A stretch of 64,000 bases of DNA from Planctomycetota bacterium (GTDB lineage Bacteria > Planctomycetota > Phycisphaerae > UBA1845 > PWPN01). Below are positions 53,168 through 61,384 of the stretch, one piece after another (within the stretch, counting starts at the first letter, position 1; every line of letters starts with the position of its first letter). Location of the stretch: positions 62,001-126,000 of the forward strand of contig JAKLEZ010000007.1 in assembly GCA_022711465.1 (NCBI GenBank). Reading direction: 5' to 3'. Below the pieces are notes generated by a model. The model did no database searches. It saw nothing but the letters and a program-made list of their open reading frames with translations, and was not told the origin of the DNA. Both the position numbers and the translations under genes were made by a program.

Positions 53168-55082
53168 GCAAGGGTGACAGGACGAAGAGTATCAAACCGG
53201 AGATGGCGGCGGCGATGGCGATGCGTCCGTAGACGCTCCCATAGACCGCTACGGTCTCGATTGGTGCGGGGATGAGTTGCTCGGCCTGCCCTTCATCGAG
53301 GACCGAGGTGAACTTGGCGATCTGGCCGGCGAGGAACTGGGACATGGCTGTTCCCAGGAACCAAGCTCCCATCATGGTGCTGACAATCCTCGCGGGGGAG
53401 AGCTTGGTGATCATGGAGAGGCCGACGGGTGAGAGGCACAGCTCGCCGGTCGTCTGGAACAGGTAGCTGAGCAGCAGGAAGGAGAGGCCGACCATGCCAC
53501 GGCTGTCCGCCACTCGGGCACCGTACCAGAGCGTGGCGAACCCGAGTCCCAACTGGATGAGGCCCAATGCGAACTTGACCGGTGTGCTGGGCTCGAGGCC
53601 TCTGGCCCCGAGGAATCCCCAGAGAGCGGTGAAAACGAGTCCCAGGAGGACGATATAGACGGGGTTCACCGCCTGGAATTCCGATGCAGGGATTTCGTTT
53701 CCCCCGACGCCCATGCCGACGTGCGATGCGGTGAGCGACCAGGTTACCGCCTTATCTTCGCTGGCGGCATCGGCCTTCGCGGCCTTCTCGTGCAGTCTGA
53801 CGAGATCGGACATCGTGAAGGGTCTGTCCTCATGCTCGTAGCCGAACTGTTCTTGGGTCAGGAGTGGAAGCCGGGCCAGCTCGCCGTCGGCCTTGGGGGG
53901 AATGCGGAACCGTATGGTGGAACCGATGTCGCTCTCCGAGATGTGGCGGCTCTCGGACACGCGATCGATGTTGCGGTCGGTGAAGTTGTTGACCGAGCTT
54001 CCGGCCTGTTCGAAGAACGCCCAGAACAGCAGGGAGAAGGCCATGAGGATGAGAATCAGGAAGATCCGATGTCGCTCGATCCTGGTGCAGCGGAAGCAGG
54101 CATCGTAGACGACATAGATGAGGGCGAGGACCATCACCAGGCTCAGGGCCAGTCCGGCGACGGTGTCTCGCTGAACGAGGAGTGCGACGATCGGAACGGC
54201 GATGATGATTCCGAGGCAGACGGCGAAGTCGTATCGCAGGACACCGGCGATCTTCTGCCCGAGCCTCTCGGGATGCGGTGGCCGCCCCGCCTGGTGAGGA
54301 AGCCCGCCTCGATGAAGCGCGACGACGGCCACGAGACCGGCGGTGGCCAAAGCGGTGCCCAGGAAGAGCCGGGCGAGCAATTGCAGGAAGCTGTCCTGCA
54401 AGAAGGGCATAGCGATTGCGCCGCCCAGAGCGCCCGCGGCGATCAGGGTCTGGGTGAGCAGGGTGGGGGCGGCAAAAACGGCCACGCCGACCATCATTCC
54501 CGCCGCGGCGAGGCCGAAGCCGTAGTTCCATCCGTAGGTTTCGCCGATGTAGCCGCACATGATGGGTGCCATGGCCGCACCGAGGTTGATGCCCATGTAG
54601 AAGATCGTGAAGCCGGCGTCTTTCTTCGGGCTGTCCTTGGAGTACAGGCCGCCGACGATCGTGGAGATATTTGGCTTGAAGAAGCCGTTTCCGCAGATGA
54701 GCAGTGAGAGGGCGACGAAGAACGCAATCGAGGTTTCGACGGTAAGGAGCATTTGGCCGGCGGCCATCAGCAGGCCGCCGATGATCACTGATCGCCGGGC
54801 TCCGAGCAGTCTGTCGGCCAGCATTCCGCCGATGAACGGGGCGGTGTATACCAGGGCGGTGTAGGCTCCGTAGACGCCGTAAGCCTGATCGTCGTTGTAC
54901 TTGAGGAACCCCTTGATCATGTAGAACATGAGCAGGGCTTTCATGCCATAGAAGGAGAACCGCTCCCACATCTCGGCGAAGAACAAGGCGAACAGGCCGG
55001 TGGGGTGGCCGAACAGGGTCGGGCCCAACGCCGGTTCATTCGTGCCGGCCAAGTCGGTCGAACGTGAGTCGCTGGTGGTCAT
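53079..55082 (-). CDS. Peptide:proton symporter of the POT (PTR2) family
   Basis: A 667-residue inner-membrane transporter for di- and tripeptides driven by protons. The first helix has the POT signature ALFFAEMWERFSFYGMKALL (ExxER). About 12-14 helices follow, with RRSVIIGGLLMAAGQMLL and TGELCLSPVGLSMITKLSPAR, the second POT motif. An unusual periplasmic or cytoplasmic insert (about 350-470) lies between the halves. It is read divergently from the papain-like peptidase gene. The start ATG is at 55082. Confidence 0.9.
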   Translation of the reverse strand: MTTSDSRSTDLAGTNEPALGPTLFGHPTGLFALFFAEMWERFSFYGMKALLMFYMIKGFLKYNDDQAYGVYGAYTALVYTAPFIGGMLADRLLGARRSVIIGGLLMAAGQMLLTVETSIAFFVALSLLICGNGFFKPNISTIVGGLYSKDSPKKDAGFTIFYMGINLGAAMAPIMCGYIGETYGWNYGFGLAAAGMMVGVAVFAAPTLLTQTLIAAGALGGAIAMPFLQDSFLQLLARLFLGTALATAGLVAVVALHRGGLPHQAGRPPHPERLGQKIAGVLRYDFAVCLGIIIAVPIVALLVQRDTVAGLALSLVMVLALIYVVYDACFRCTRIERHRIFLILILMAFSLLFWAFFEQAGSSVNNFTDRNIDRVSESRHISESDIGSTIRFRIPPKADGELARLPLLTQEQFGYEHEDRPFTMSDLVRLHEKAAKADAASEDKAVTWSLTASHVGMGVGGNEIPASEFQAVNPVYIVLLGLVFTALWGFLGARGLEPSTPVKFALGLIQLGLGFATLWYGARVADSRGMVGLSFLLLSYLFQTTGELCLSPVGLSMITKLSPARIVSTMMGAWFLGTAMSQFLAGQIAKFTSVLDEGQAEQLIPAPIETVAVYGSVYGRIAIAAAISGLILFVLSPLLKRWEHPGVVVEEPAPHAQPGGFPAQKAE

Positions 55083-55441
55083 GGTTTACCGTTCGCTATC
55101 AGGAGTATGGTATCTGCAACATCGGCCACACGGACCGGGATTCTATCCGAAGTCCCGGTCGGGCTGAAACCCCCCTCTGGTGCAAGGTTGGATGTCTTGG
55201 GGAACGGCCAGGAATGCGCATGGACGCGGAGCCTGGGATTGCTACAATGACCAGTTGCACCGTGATGAGGCATTGCCGGAGCGACGTAGTTGAGCACATG
55301 GGGTCGGGACACTTCGTGCCGGGCGGCCGCAACGACCGCCTCCTGGCCGGAAGGCGAGCCGCCCGCGAGTCGCCACCCCCCGGTTCCCCTTGTGCCCAGA
55401 GCAGAGTGAGACGTGCGCGGGCCATGAGAGAGGGTGATTGA
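55083..55441. other. Divergent intergenic region between POT and papain-like genes
   Basis: A 359-base region that should contain both promoters. Short open frames here are without merit. GAGAGGG before the GTG at 55442 is the ribosome binding site of the peptidase gene. No clear hairpin or repeat is seen. Confidence 0.45.
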
Positions 55442-56668
55442 GTGCTGTTCTGTTCAAGTCTGCTGTGGGTCCATGTCCTGTGTACCGCCTCGTTTTTCGC
55501 CCAATCACGGCCTGCAGACGCAACCAGGGCCACGATTCTGCCCGAGTTTCAGCGGCTCGGGATGACGGTTGGTGTTCAAGGCGGGCGACCCAACTGCTCC
55601 CTGTTTGCGATCACCGCCCTGGCCAACTTCGAGTGGCTAGGCAGCGAGCCGGACCCGCCGGTTCGGTTCTCGGAGGAGTACCTGCTCTGGTCGGCCAAGA
55701 GGTTCTCCTCGTCGAAGGATGATGGAGCGATGTTCTATGAGGCGATCCTCGGGCTCAGCAACTATGGCATTTGCCGAAGCGAGCTGATGCCTTATCTGGC
55801 CAAGCCCGAGCCTGCTTCGAAACCCTCCGAGGAGGCCAGCAAGGACGCTGCTTCGCGAAGCAGAAGATGGCGAGTCCATTGGATCAGGCGATGGAATGTT
55901 GCCCTGCCGATGACCGATGCCGAGTTGGCGGAGATCAAGCGGACGATCAGGAGCGGGCACCCGGTGGCGTGCGGCTTGCGTTGGCCGAAGAACGGTGTGG
56001 CCGAGCGGTTGATGGCTCCTCCTGCCCCGGACGACGTCATGGATGGACACAGCATTGTTTTTGTGGCATACGAGGATGACGCGGCTATGCCCGGGGGTGG
56101 TGCCTTCCGGTTCCGCAACAGTCGGGGCAGGGGTTGGGGTGAGGACGGGTACGGCCTGATGTCTTATGCCTATGCCCGGGCCTATGCGAACGACGCTGTA
56201 TGGTTGGAGCTGGGGCCGCCGGATTCGGAGCGTCCGCTCGAGTCGTTTGAGGCTGAGCGGCTGGAGGCGGAGGAGAAGGGCAGTTGTGAGCTATCGACGC
56301 AGGACATGAGGGAATGGTGCCGCAAGATGTGGAGTGGTGGCCGGCAGCTGCTTTGCCGGGCCAGGGACGGAGGCCGCCTGCAGCTCGGATTTGTGGTCAA
56401 GAGGGGGGGGACATACCGCGTGCGAGTGCGGCTCACGGCCGGCCCGGATTACGGCAGGATCCAGGCATCTCTCAACGGTGGACCGGCCTCGGAGTCCTGC
56501 GACCTCTATTCCGGCAAGGTCAGCCCGGCGGGGTACCTGGAGCTTGGGGTGCACGAGTTGAAGTCCGGCAAGCACAGCCTCCGCTTCACCGTCATCGGCA
56601 AGCATGCGGCCTCCACCGGGACGTCGTTCGGCATCGACACGGTGGAACTGCTCCGCAAGGCGGGATAG
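55442..56668 (+). CDS. Exported papain-like cysteine peptidase with C-terminal beta-sandwich
   Basis: A 408-residue protein with a signal peptide (about 1-25, SSLLWVHVLCTASFFA). The papain (C1A) residues are in order: oxyanion Gln46 (VGVQGGRPNC), nucleophile Cys52, His203 (MDGHSIVFVAYED) and Asn226 (RNSRGRGWGEDGYG). A Ser/Lys-rich linker (about 122-145) lies between the two lobes. From about 310 a beta-sandwich, rather like a carbohydrate-binding domain, follows (GGTYRVRVRLTAGPDYGRIQ; GVHELKSGKHSLRFTVIG; GTSFGIDTVELL). The start is GTG at 55442. It probably cuts proteins outside the cell, feeding peptides to the POT symporter. Confidence 0.8.
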   Translation: MLFCSSLLWVHVLCTASFFAQSRPADATRATILPEFQRLGMTVGVQGGRPNCSLFAITALANFEWLGSEPDPPVRFSEEYLLWSAKRFSSSKDDGAMFYEAILGLSNYGICRSELMPYLAKPEPASKPSEEASKDAASRSRRWRVHWIRRWNVALPMTDAELAEIKRTIRSGHPVACGLRWPKNGVAERLMAPPAPDDVMDGHSIVFVAYEDDAAMPGGGAFRFRNSRGRGWGEDGYGLMSYAYARAYANDAVWLELGPPDSERPLESFEAERLEAEEKGSCELSTQDMREWCRKMWSGGRQLLCRARDGGRLQLGFVVKRGGTYRVRVRLTAGPDYGRIQASLNGGPASESCDLYSGKVSPAGYLELGVHELKSGKHSLRFTVIGKHAASTGTSFGIDTVELLRKAG

Positions 56669-56868
56669 CCCCGAGTGGGCTCACGCCGCCAGGGTTACCG
56701 GGTGCAGCCTCACGGCTCGTGGGGTGGATCCCACGATGTGGCCCAGTACGGCGAGCCTTGGGTGCTGTGTGCTTCGTCTTTTCCGCGGCGGCCTTGCTGT
56801 GTCGGGGGATTCGGGCGGCTCCGCGGATCAGCCATGGTCGTTGGTTTTCGTTTGCGGTCATGCGGGGC

Positions 56869-59283
56869 CTATCTCTCCTCGGCGTGGCTTTCCAGATCGA
56901 ACACTTCCGAGCAGTTGCCGGTTTCGCTGTCGCCGTCCTTGCGGAGCAGCAGACGGCAGCGTCTCCCGGTGTGGCCTGAGAGGTTGACATCGGCCGACTG
57001 AGCGCTGGCGCGGATTCCCCGGGCCACGGTGACGGTCTGCCGGGGCTTGTTACCCTTGGGGGGGAGTTGTTGAAGGTCGATTGACACGGTGGCGTTGGGG
57101 TGCTTGCCCCAATGGCCTTCGAGTCGCCAGGTGACGCGGGTTTTGGGTTTTGGGCCGGTGGTTTTCACGTCGCGGATGAAGCAGAGGTTCTTCAGCGCGA
57201 TGCGGTTGCCTGGCAAGCGCCAGAGTTCGGGCTTCTCGAACCGGGCCTGCAGGTTGTAGCGCTGGTCGCCGCCGCAGTTGTTTTCCAGGGCGAGCCGTTG
57301 GTCGTATTCGAAATCGCGATACAGCGGTCGGAACGTGGCCGAGCCGACGTTGAAGACGATTCGGCGTTCGACCATGTGGCCGGCGGCGGCGCGGCTCATG
57401 AATCGCCACTGTGGTTGGAGTGGCGGGGGCACGTCGTAATCGCTCGACGCGGGCCGGCTCGGGGTGGCGTCGAAGCACACCCAGCCGTAGTGGTTGCCGA
57501 GCCAGACCTGGGTGTAGCGGTGGCCGTTGGTACAGGGGGCGGTTTCGTCGGTGTCGAGGAATCCGTTGCCGTTGGTGTCCCAGGTCTTGGGATCGCGTTC
57601 GGCGGCGGTGCCGAGCCAGCGGGCGGGGATGCCCAGGTGCCGCATCGCGCCGGCCAGGATGACGCTTGTTCCGGAGCAGGCGATGATCTGGGTTTTGTCG
57701 TAGGGACGATCGGACAACTCGATCTTGAGATTGGCGGGATTGGCGTCGTAGTGTTTGCGGGAGTAATCGACGGTTGCCGGCCGCATGAGAGGGGGGATGG
57801 GGTAGTAGTAGTTGTCCTGGATATACTCGAGTACATTACGCGCGGCCCAGTAGGAGTTTTTCATGTCTGCATCGGCGTCGTACTTGTTCTTGATATGGGT
57901 CGTGACGCGGGCGATGAAAGCCCTGTAGGTCTTGGTGTCGCTGAGGTTGTAGAGTTCGGGATCGTCCGCGAGGTAGCCTGTTCCGGAGAAGCCGTCGCGC
58001 TGGCGATTGGCCCGATGGGGGTAGACGTAGCTCCGGCACGAGTTGGTCCACACGTCGAGCTCGTACTGCGAGGCGTAGGGGCGGGCGGAGGCCTCGGCGT
58101 ATTCGACGCTGAGCATCTGCTGGCGGACGTTGACGTCGTCGGCGGGATCGTAGCTGAAGTGTCTGATCGTGGCATTGGGTGCGTTGGTCAGGTCCACGAT
58201 CTTCTCGGTTTCGGGCCAGAAGCCCTGGTTGTGAAGCTGCTCGTAGGTGTAGGGTCGGGAGTAGTTGTGAGACACCTTACCGGCCTTGCCGCCGTCCTTC
58301 TCTGGCCTGGTATCGATGGCCATGACCAGATGGCGGAGGATGCGGGGGCCTTCGCGCAGGGCGTCGAGGTTTCTGGTCACGTTGACGCGGTGTACGCGGT
58401 CTGGGCCGGGTGCGTTTTCGGACACCCAGAGACTACCCTGTCCGAAGGTCAGGCCGCGGCAGGCGCTGCCGGTGTCGACGGAGCGGGGCCGCTCAAACGC
58501 GAACAGGCCGCGGCCGGTTGGCGCATCTGCGCAGTAGATGTGCGTGTCGCCGACGGTGGACCAGAGATACCGGGCGTCTTCCATCTTCATGGCGGCCAGG
58601 CCATGCGAGGCCAGTGTTCCGGCGTCGGGCATGTGGCGGATGAATCGGGGCAGAGCGTGATGCGGCGGCGGCCACTCGAGGCGGATGATGCCGCGCCGCA
58701 CGCGGAGGCTGGCGTCCGGGTAACCTGCCGACTCGTAACTGATGAGCAACTGGCCGTCGTCCACGGTGATCCCGAGCGGTTCGCGGTCGCCGATCCGGAA
58801 GTGATAGAGGGAGAGGTTCGCGTCGGCGGTCGTACCGCTGTCGAGATCGAAGCGCCAGAGCCGGGATGCGATCTCCTCGCCCTTGTCTCGGCTGAGGGTG
58901 TAGAGGATCGGGTGGCGGTCCTCCATGGCGAAGGCCAGGCCGCGAGGATCGGTCAGGGGTGGGCGTTTATCCTGGCCTGTGGCGGAAAGGTCGTAGACCC
59001 GCAGCGGCTCGAGTGGACCGACTTCCTTCTTCGCGTGACGGTCGATGGGGTAGGCGAAGACCTTGCCGGAGCGGTCGAGGACCAGCAATTGGGGGGCTTC
59101 GGCGGTGGTTTCGTCGACGGCCAGGCCTCTGATCTCGGTGTTCTCTGCTGCCAGGATGTAGATTTGCTCGGTGTCGCCGATGAGCGGTGGCCCGGGCTCG
59201 GCCGCGATGGCGACGCCGAGGCCCAGCCACGCGGCAGACGACGTGAGAAGAAAGACGCAACGTGGTGTCATGAGTGAGGTCAT
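56869..59283 (-). CDS. Exported transglutaminase-like protein with embedded EF-hand
   Basis: An 804-residue exported protein. A signal peptide covers about 1-27. The first ~430 residues look like a beta-propeller (GLAVDETTAEAPQLLVLDRSG; GRGLFAFERPRSV). The transglutaminase-like core has Cys536 (IIACSGTSV), His588 (HRYTQVWL) and Asp605 (VCFDATPS). An EF-hand loop, DTNGNGFLDTDE at 569-580, lies just before the histidine. A C-terminal beta domain follows. Such proteins are usually proteases or cross-linkers; calcium may regulate this one. The ATG at 59283 has GAGAGGA ahead. It heads away from the GH172 gene on the same strand. Confidence 0.8.
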   Translation of the reverse strand: MTSLMTPRCVFLLTSSAAWLGLGVAIAAEPGPPLIGDTEQIYILAAENTEIRGLAVDETTAEAPQLLVLDRSGKVFAYPIDRHAKKEVGPLEPLRVYDLSATGQDKRPPLTDPRGLAFAMEDRHPILYTLSRDKGEEIASRLWRFDLDSGTTADANLSLYHFRIGDREPLGITVDDGQLLISYESAGYPDASLRVRRGIIRLEWPPPHHALPRFIRHMPDAGTLASHGLAAMKMEDARYLWSTVGDTHIYCADAPTGRGLFAFERPRSVDTGSACRGLTFGQGSLWVSENAPGPDRVHRVNVTRNLDALREGPRILRHLVMAIDTRPEKDGGKAGKVSHNYSRPYTYEQLHNQGFWPETEKIVDLTNAPNATIRHFSYDPADDVNVRQQMLSVEYAEASARPYASQYELDVWTNSCRSYVYPHRANRQRDGFSGTGYLADDPELYNLSDTKTYRAFIARVTTHIKNKYDADADMKNSYWAARNVLEYIQDNYYYPIPPLMRPATVDYSRKHYDANPANLKIELSDRPYDKTQIIACSGTSVILAGAMRHLGIPARWLGTAAERDPKTWDTNGNGFLDTDETAPCTNGHRYTQVWLGNHYGWVCFDATPSRPASSDYDVPPPLQPQWRFMSRAAAGHMVERRIVFNVGSATFRPLYRDFEYDQRLALENNCGGDQRYNLQARFEKPELWRLPGNRIALKNLCFIRDVKTTGPKPKTRVTWRLEGHWGKHPNATVSIDLQQLPPKGNKPRQTVTVARGIRASAQSADVNLSGHTGRRCRLLLRKDGDSETGNCSEVFDLESHAEER

Positions 59284-59457
59284 CAATCAGGTCCTCTCCG
59301 CGGCGAGCCGAGCGCCGCAAAGTCTGGGGGACGGGCGGTTGCCCGATTCCTACCTGCCGGTGTGTGACCGGCATCCTGTCAGTTGGGTGACGGGCCGCGT
59401 GCCTGTTCCACACTTGCCATGGAGACGGGGGCGGGGTCCGTCGCACGTTGCCGGCCG

Positions 59458-61128
59458 TCATTTACCCGGTGTCGTTTTCTCCGCGGCTTTCTCCATCTCG
59501 ATTGCCTTCTGGATCCACTGGTCCATGTTCTCGAAGGGCAGCTTCCGCAGCGACAGGACGTCGGCGCTCAGGTTGTAGCCGGGCTTGCCCGTCTCCGGAT
59601 GGACCGAGCCTGGATTTGCTCCGACGCAGACAAGCCGGAGGGCATGCTCGCCGGGCTCGAAGTGGAACAGGCCGATTTTCCGTTCGCGTCGCTGGCCGTA
59701 GATGTAGTCCTCGTGTTCATCCTTGCGGTAGGTATTGTAGAAGTCGAGGGTCTTATTGACCGCCTGGGGGGCGAGCTGGTTGACCAGGTCGACCTCGTAG
59801 CCCCCGGCGATTTGGGATTCGCCGGCCTGGTGGATTTCCTGGTTGTCGATGTAGACCTTCCAGATGCCGTTGTCGTCGCGCAGGTGCTGGAAGAGGGACA
59901 TCGAGTATCGGCCTTTCTCGGTGATGGTGAAGGGGATTTCGATCCACGAGCCGATCGCCTCGTTTTTGGCGCGGAACCACGGCTTGGTGTAGGTGGCCCG
60001 GTTGTACGGGTTGACCTGGAGTTCGACGTCCTGGGAGTGCCGGATGGTTTTGACCACCCTGGGCAGCTGGAGGACGATTTCGGGGTTGACCCGGTCGCGA
60101 TAGGGGGGGAACTGGCACCAGGGTTCGGCGATCGTGTCCTGGTACCAGAAGGCGACGGAGGACCAGTAGTCGGGTCGCGAGCCGGCCTCGGACAGCACCT
60201 CGCCCTTCGAGGTCATGAGGAAGCCCTTGCGTTCGAGTTCGAGACGGAGTGATTTCCGGAAGATGACCGGGTCGGGGATGTGCCAGCGGTAAGCGGTGAT
60301 CCGGGCGTCGGCAGCGCGGGGCTCGAAGATGGTGCAACCCGTGAAGAGGCTGGAGTGGACGCGCATATTCCAGGCTTCGCTGAGGTAGTCCTCGGTTCCC
60401 GTTCCGGCGATGGACGGAACTTGTTCCCCGTCGATGTAGAAGAAGTCGTCTCCCTCTCCGAACCAGTGTCCAATCGCGTTCTGGGAGGAGAGCACGGTGC
60501 CCACGTAATGGCCGCGGCCCTTGCCGACGAACACGGTGTAGGGTTTGCCCATCTGGGGGGGGCACTCCTGGTGGTAGCGGGCGTGGAAGTACATGAGGTC
60601 GTCGGGCTCGCGGTCCTGGCGGACCCAGTCGATCTGGAAGTAGCAGGAAGCCGGTTCGCGGTCGGACTCGTTGGCCAGGGTGATCTTCGCGGACTTGCGG
60701 AACGGCATGCGCCAGTAGCAGTTGTAGCCTCGGCCGCGTGAGCAGACCTTGACTGGCAGCGAGTCGACGTCGGCCTGCATGCCGTTTCCGACGGCGAAGA
60801 AATCGCCGAGCGGGACCTCGACGGACGGCGCGGCGGCGCCGTCCCACCACATGCGGAGCACGAGGGCTCGCGGGTGGCGGATGTCCATGGACGTGGGTAC
60901 CAGCCAGATGTGGCGGATTTCGCCGGGTCCGACCAGGTCGGCGATGGTCTTGCTCTGGCCGATTTCGAACCTGGCCAGATCCGTGTTGTTGAACGGGTTA
61001 CCGCTGGTTGCGCGCATGGAGCGGCCCTGCTGGGGGCGGGTGATCGAATCGAGGGATTGCCCGAAGCAGGGAAGAACCGACGCAGCCAACAGGGCTGACA
61101 AGGCGCGCATGCTGGTCATGACTCTCAT
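59458..61128 (-). CDS. Secreted GH172 (DUF2961) family enzyme
   Basis: A 556-residue exported protein. A signal peptide lies at about 1-23. DUF2961, now GH172, acts on fructofuranose- or arabinofuranose-containing glycans. The two conserved acids expected to be catalytic are in GEGDDFFYIDGE (Glu225) and GTGTEDYLSEAW (Glu246). Beta-sandwich segments follow (SWIEIPFTITEKGRYSMSLF; FHFEPGEHALRLVCVG). The ATG at 61128 has GGAAGGA ahead. It is upstream of the transglutaminase-like gene by 174 bases on the same strand and divergent from the six-hairpin gene. Substrate is inferred only. Confidence 0.85.
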   Translation of the reverse strand: MRVMTSMRALSALLAASVLPCFGQSLDSITRPQQGRSMRATSGNPFNNTDLARFEIGQSKTIADLVGPGEIRHIWLVPTSMDIRHPRALVLRMWWDGAAAPSVEVPLGDFFAVGNGMQADVDSLPVKVCSRGRGYNCYWRMPFRKSAKITLANESDREPASCYFQIDWVRQDREPDDLMYFHARYHQECPPQMGKPYTVFVGKGRGHYVGTVLSSQNAIGHWFGEGDDFFYIDGEQVPSIAGTGTEDYLSEAWNMRVHSSLFTGCTIFEPRAADARITAYRWHIPDPVIFRKSLRLELERKGFLMTSKGEVLSEAGSRPDYWSSVAFWYQDTIAEPWCQFPPYRDRVNPEIVLQLPRVVKTIRHSQDVELQVNPYNRATYTKPWFRAKNEAIGSWIEIPFTITEKGRYSMSLFQHLRDDNGIWKVYIDNQEIHQAGESQIAGGYEVDLVNQLAPQAVNKTLDFYNTYRKDEHEDYIYGQRRERKIGLFHFEPGEHALRLVCVGANPGSVHPETGKPGYNLSADVLSLRKLPFENMDQWIQKAIEMEKAAEKTTPGK

Positions 61129-61384
61129 CGTGTTCCTTCCATTCAAGATCATTGCCGAGGGGTGTTGAGACGCGGTCTCACGCCAGGTTGCGGAGCCGCG
61201 TGTCTATGACCTTATGTTACCATGATTGCCGCGGATGTCACCCTGGGCGAGCTGGTGCCGTGGGGTCTGCGGGCCGGCCGCGGGTGCGGGGTAGCGATCC
61301 GTGAAGGTCGCGCTATAATGCCTGCTCTGCCGCCCGGATCGGGTGCGGTGATTGGCGACTGACCCGATGGAGAGGTGTTTGGGC

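Noticed and set aside
57100..59277. Very long plus-strand frame (725 codons) antisense to the transglutaminase-like gene
   Set aside because: It is the mirror of a well-supported gene; its residues are Val/Gly/Ala-heavy with no family features, as is normal for antisense frames in high-GC DNA.
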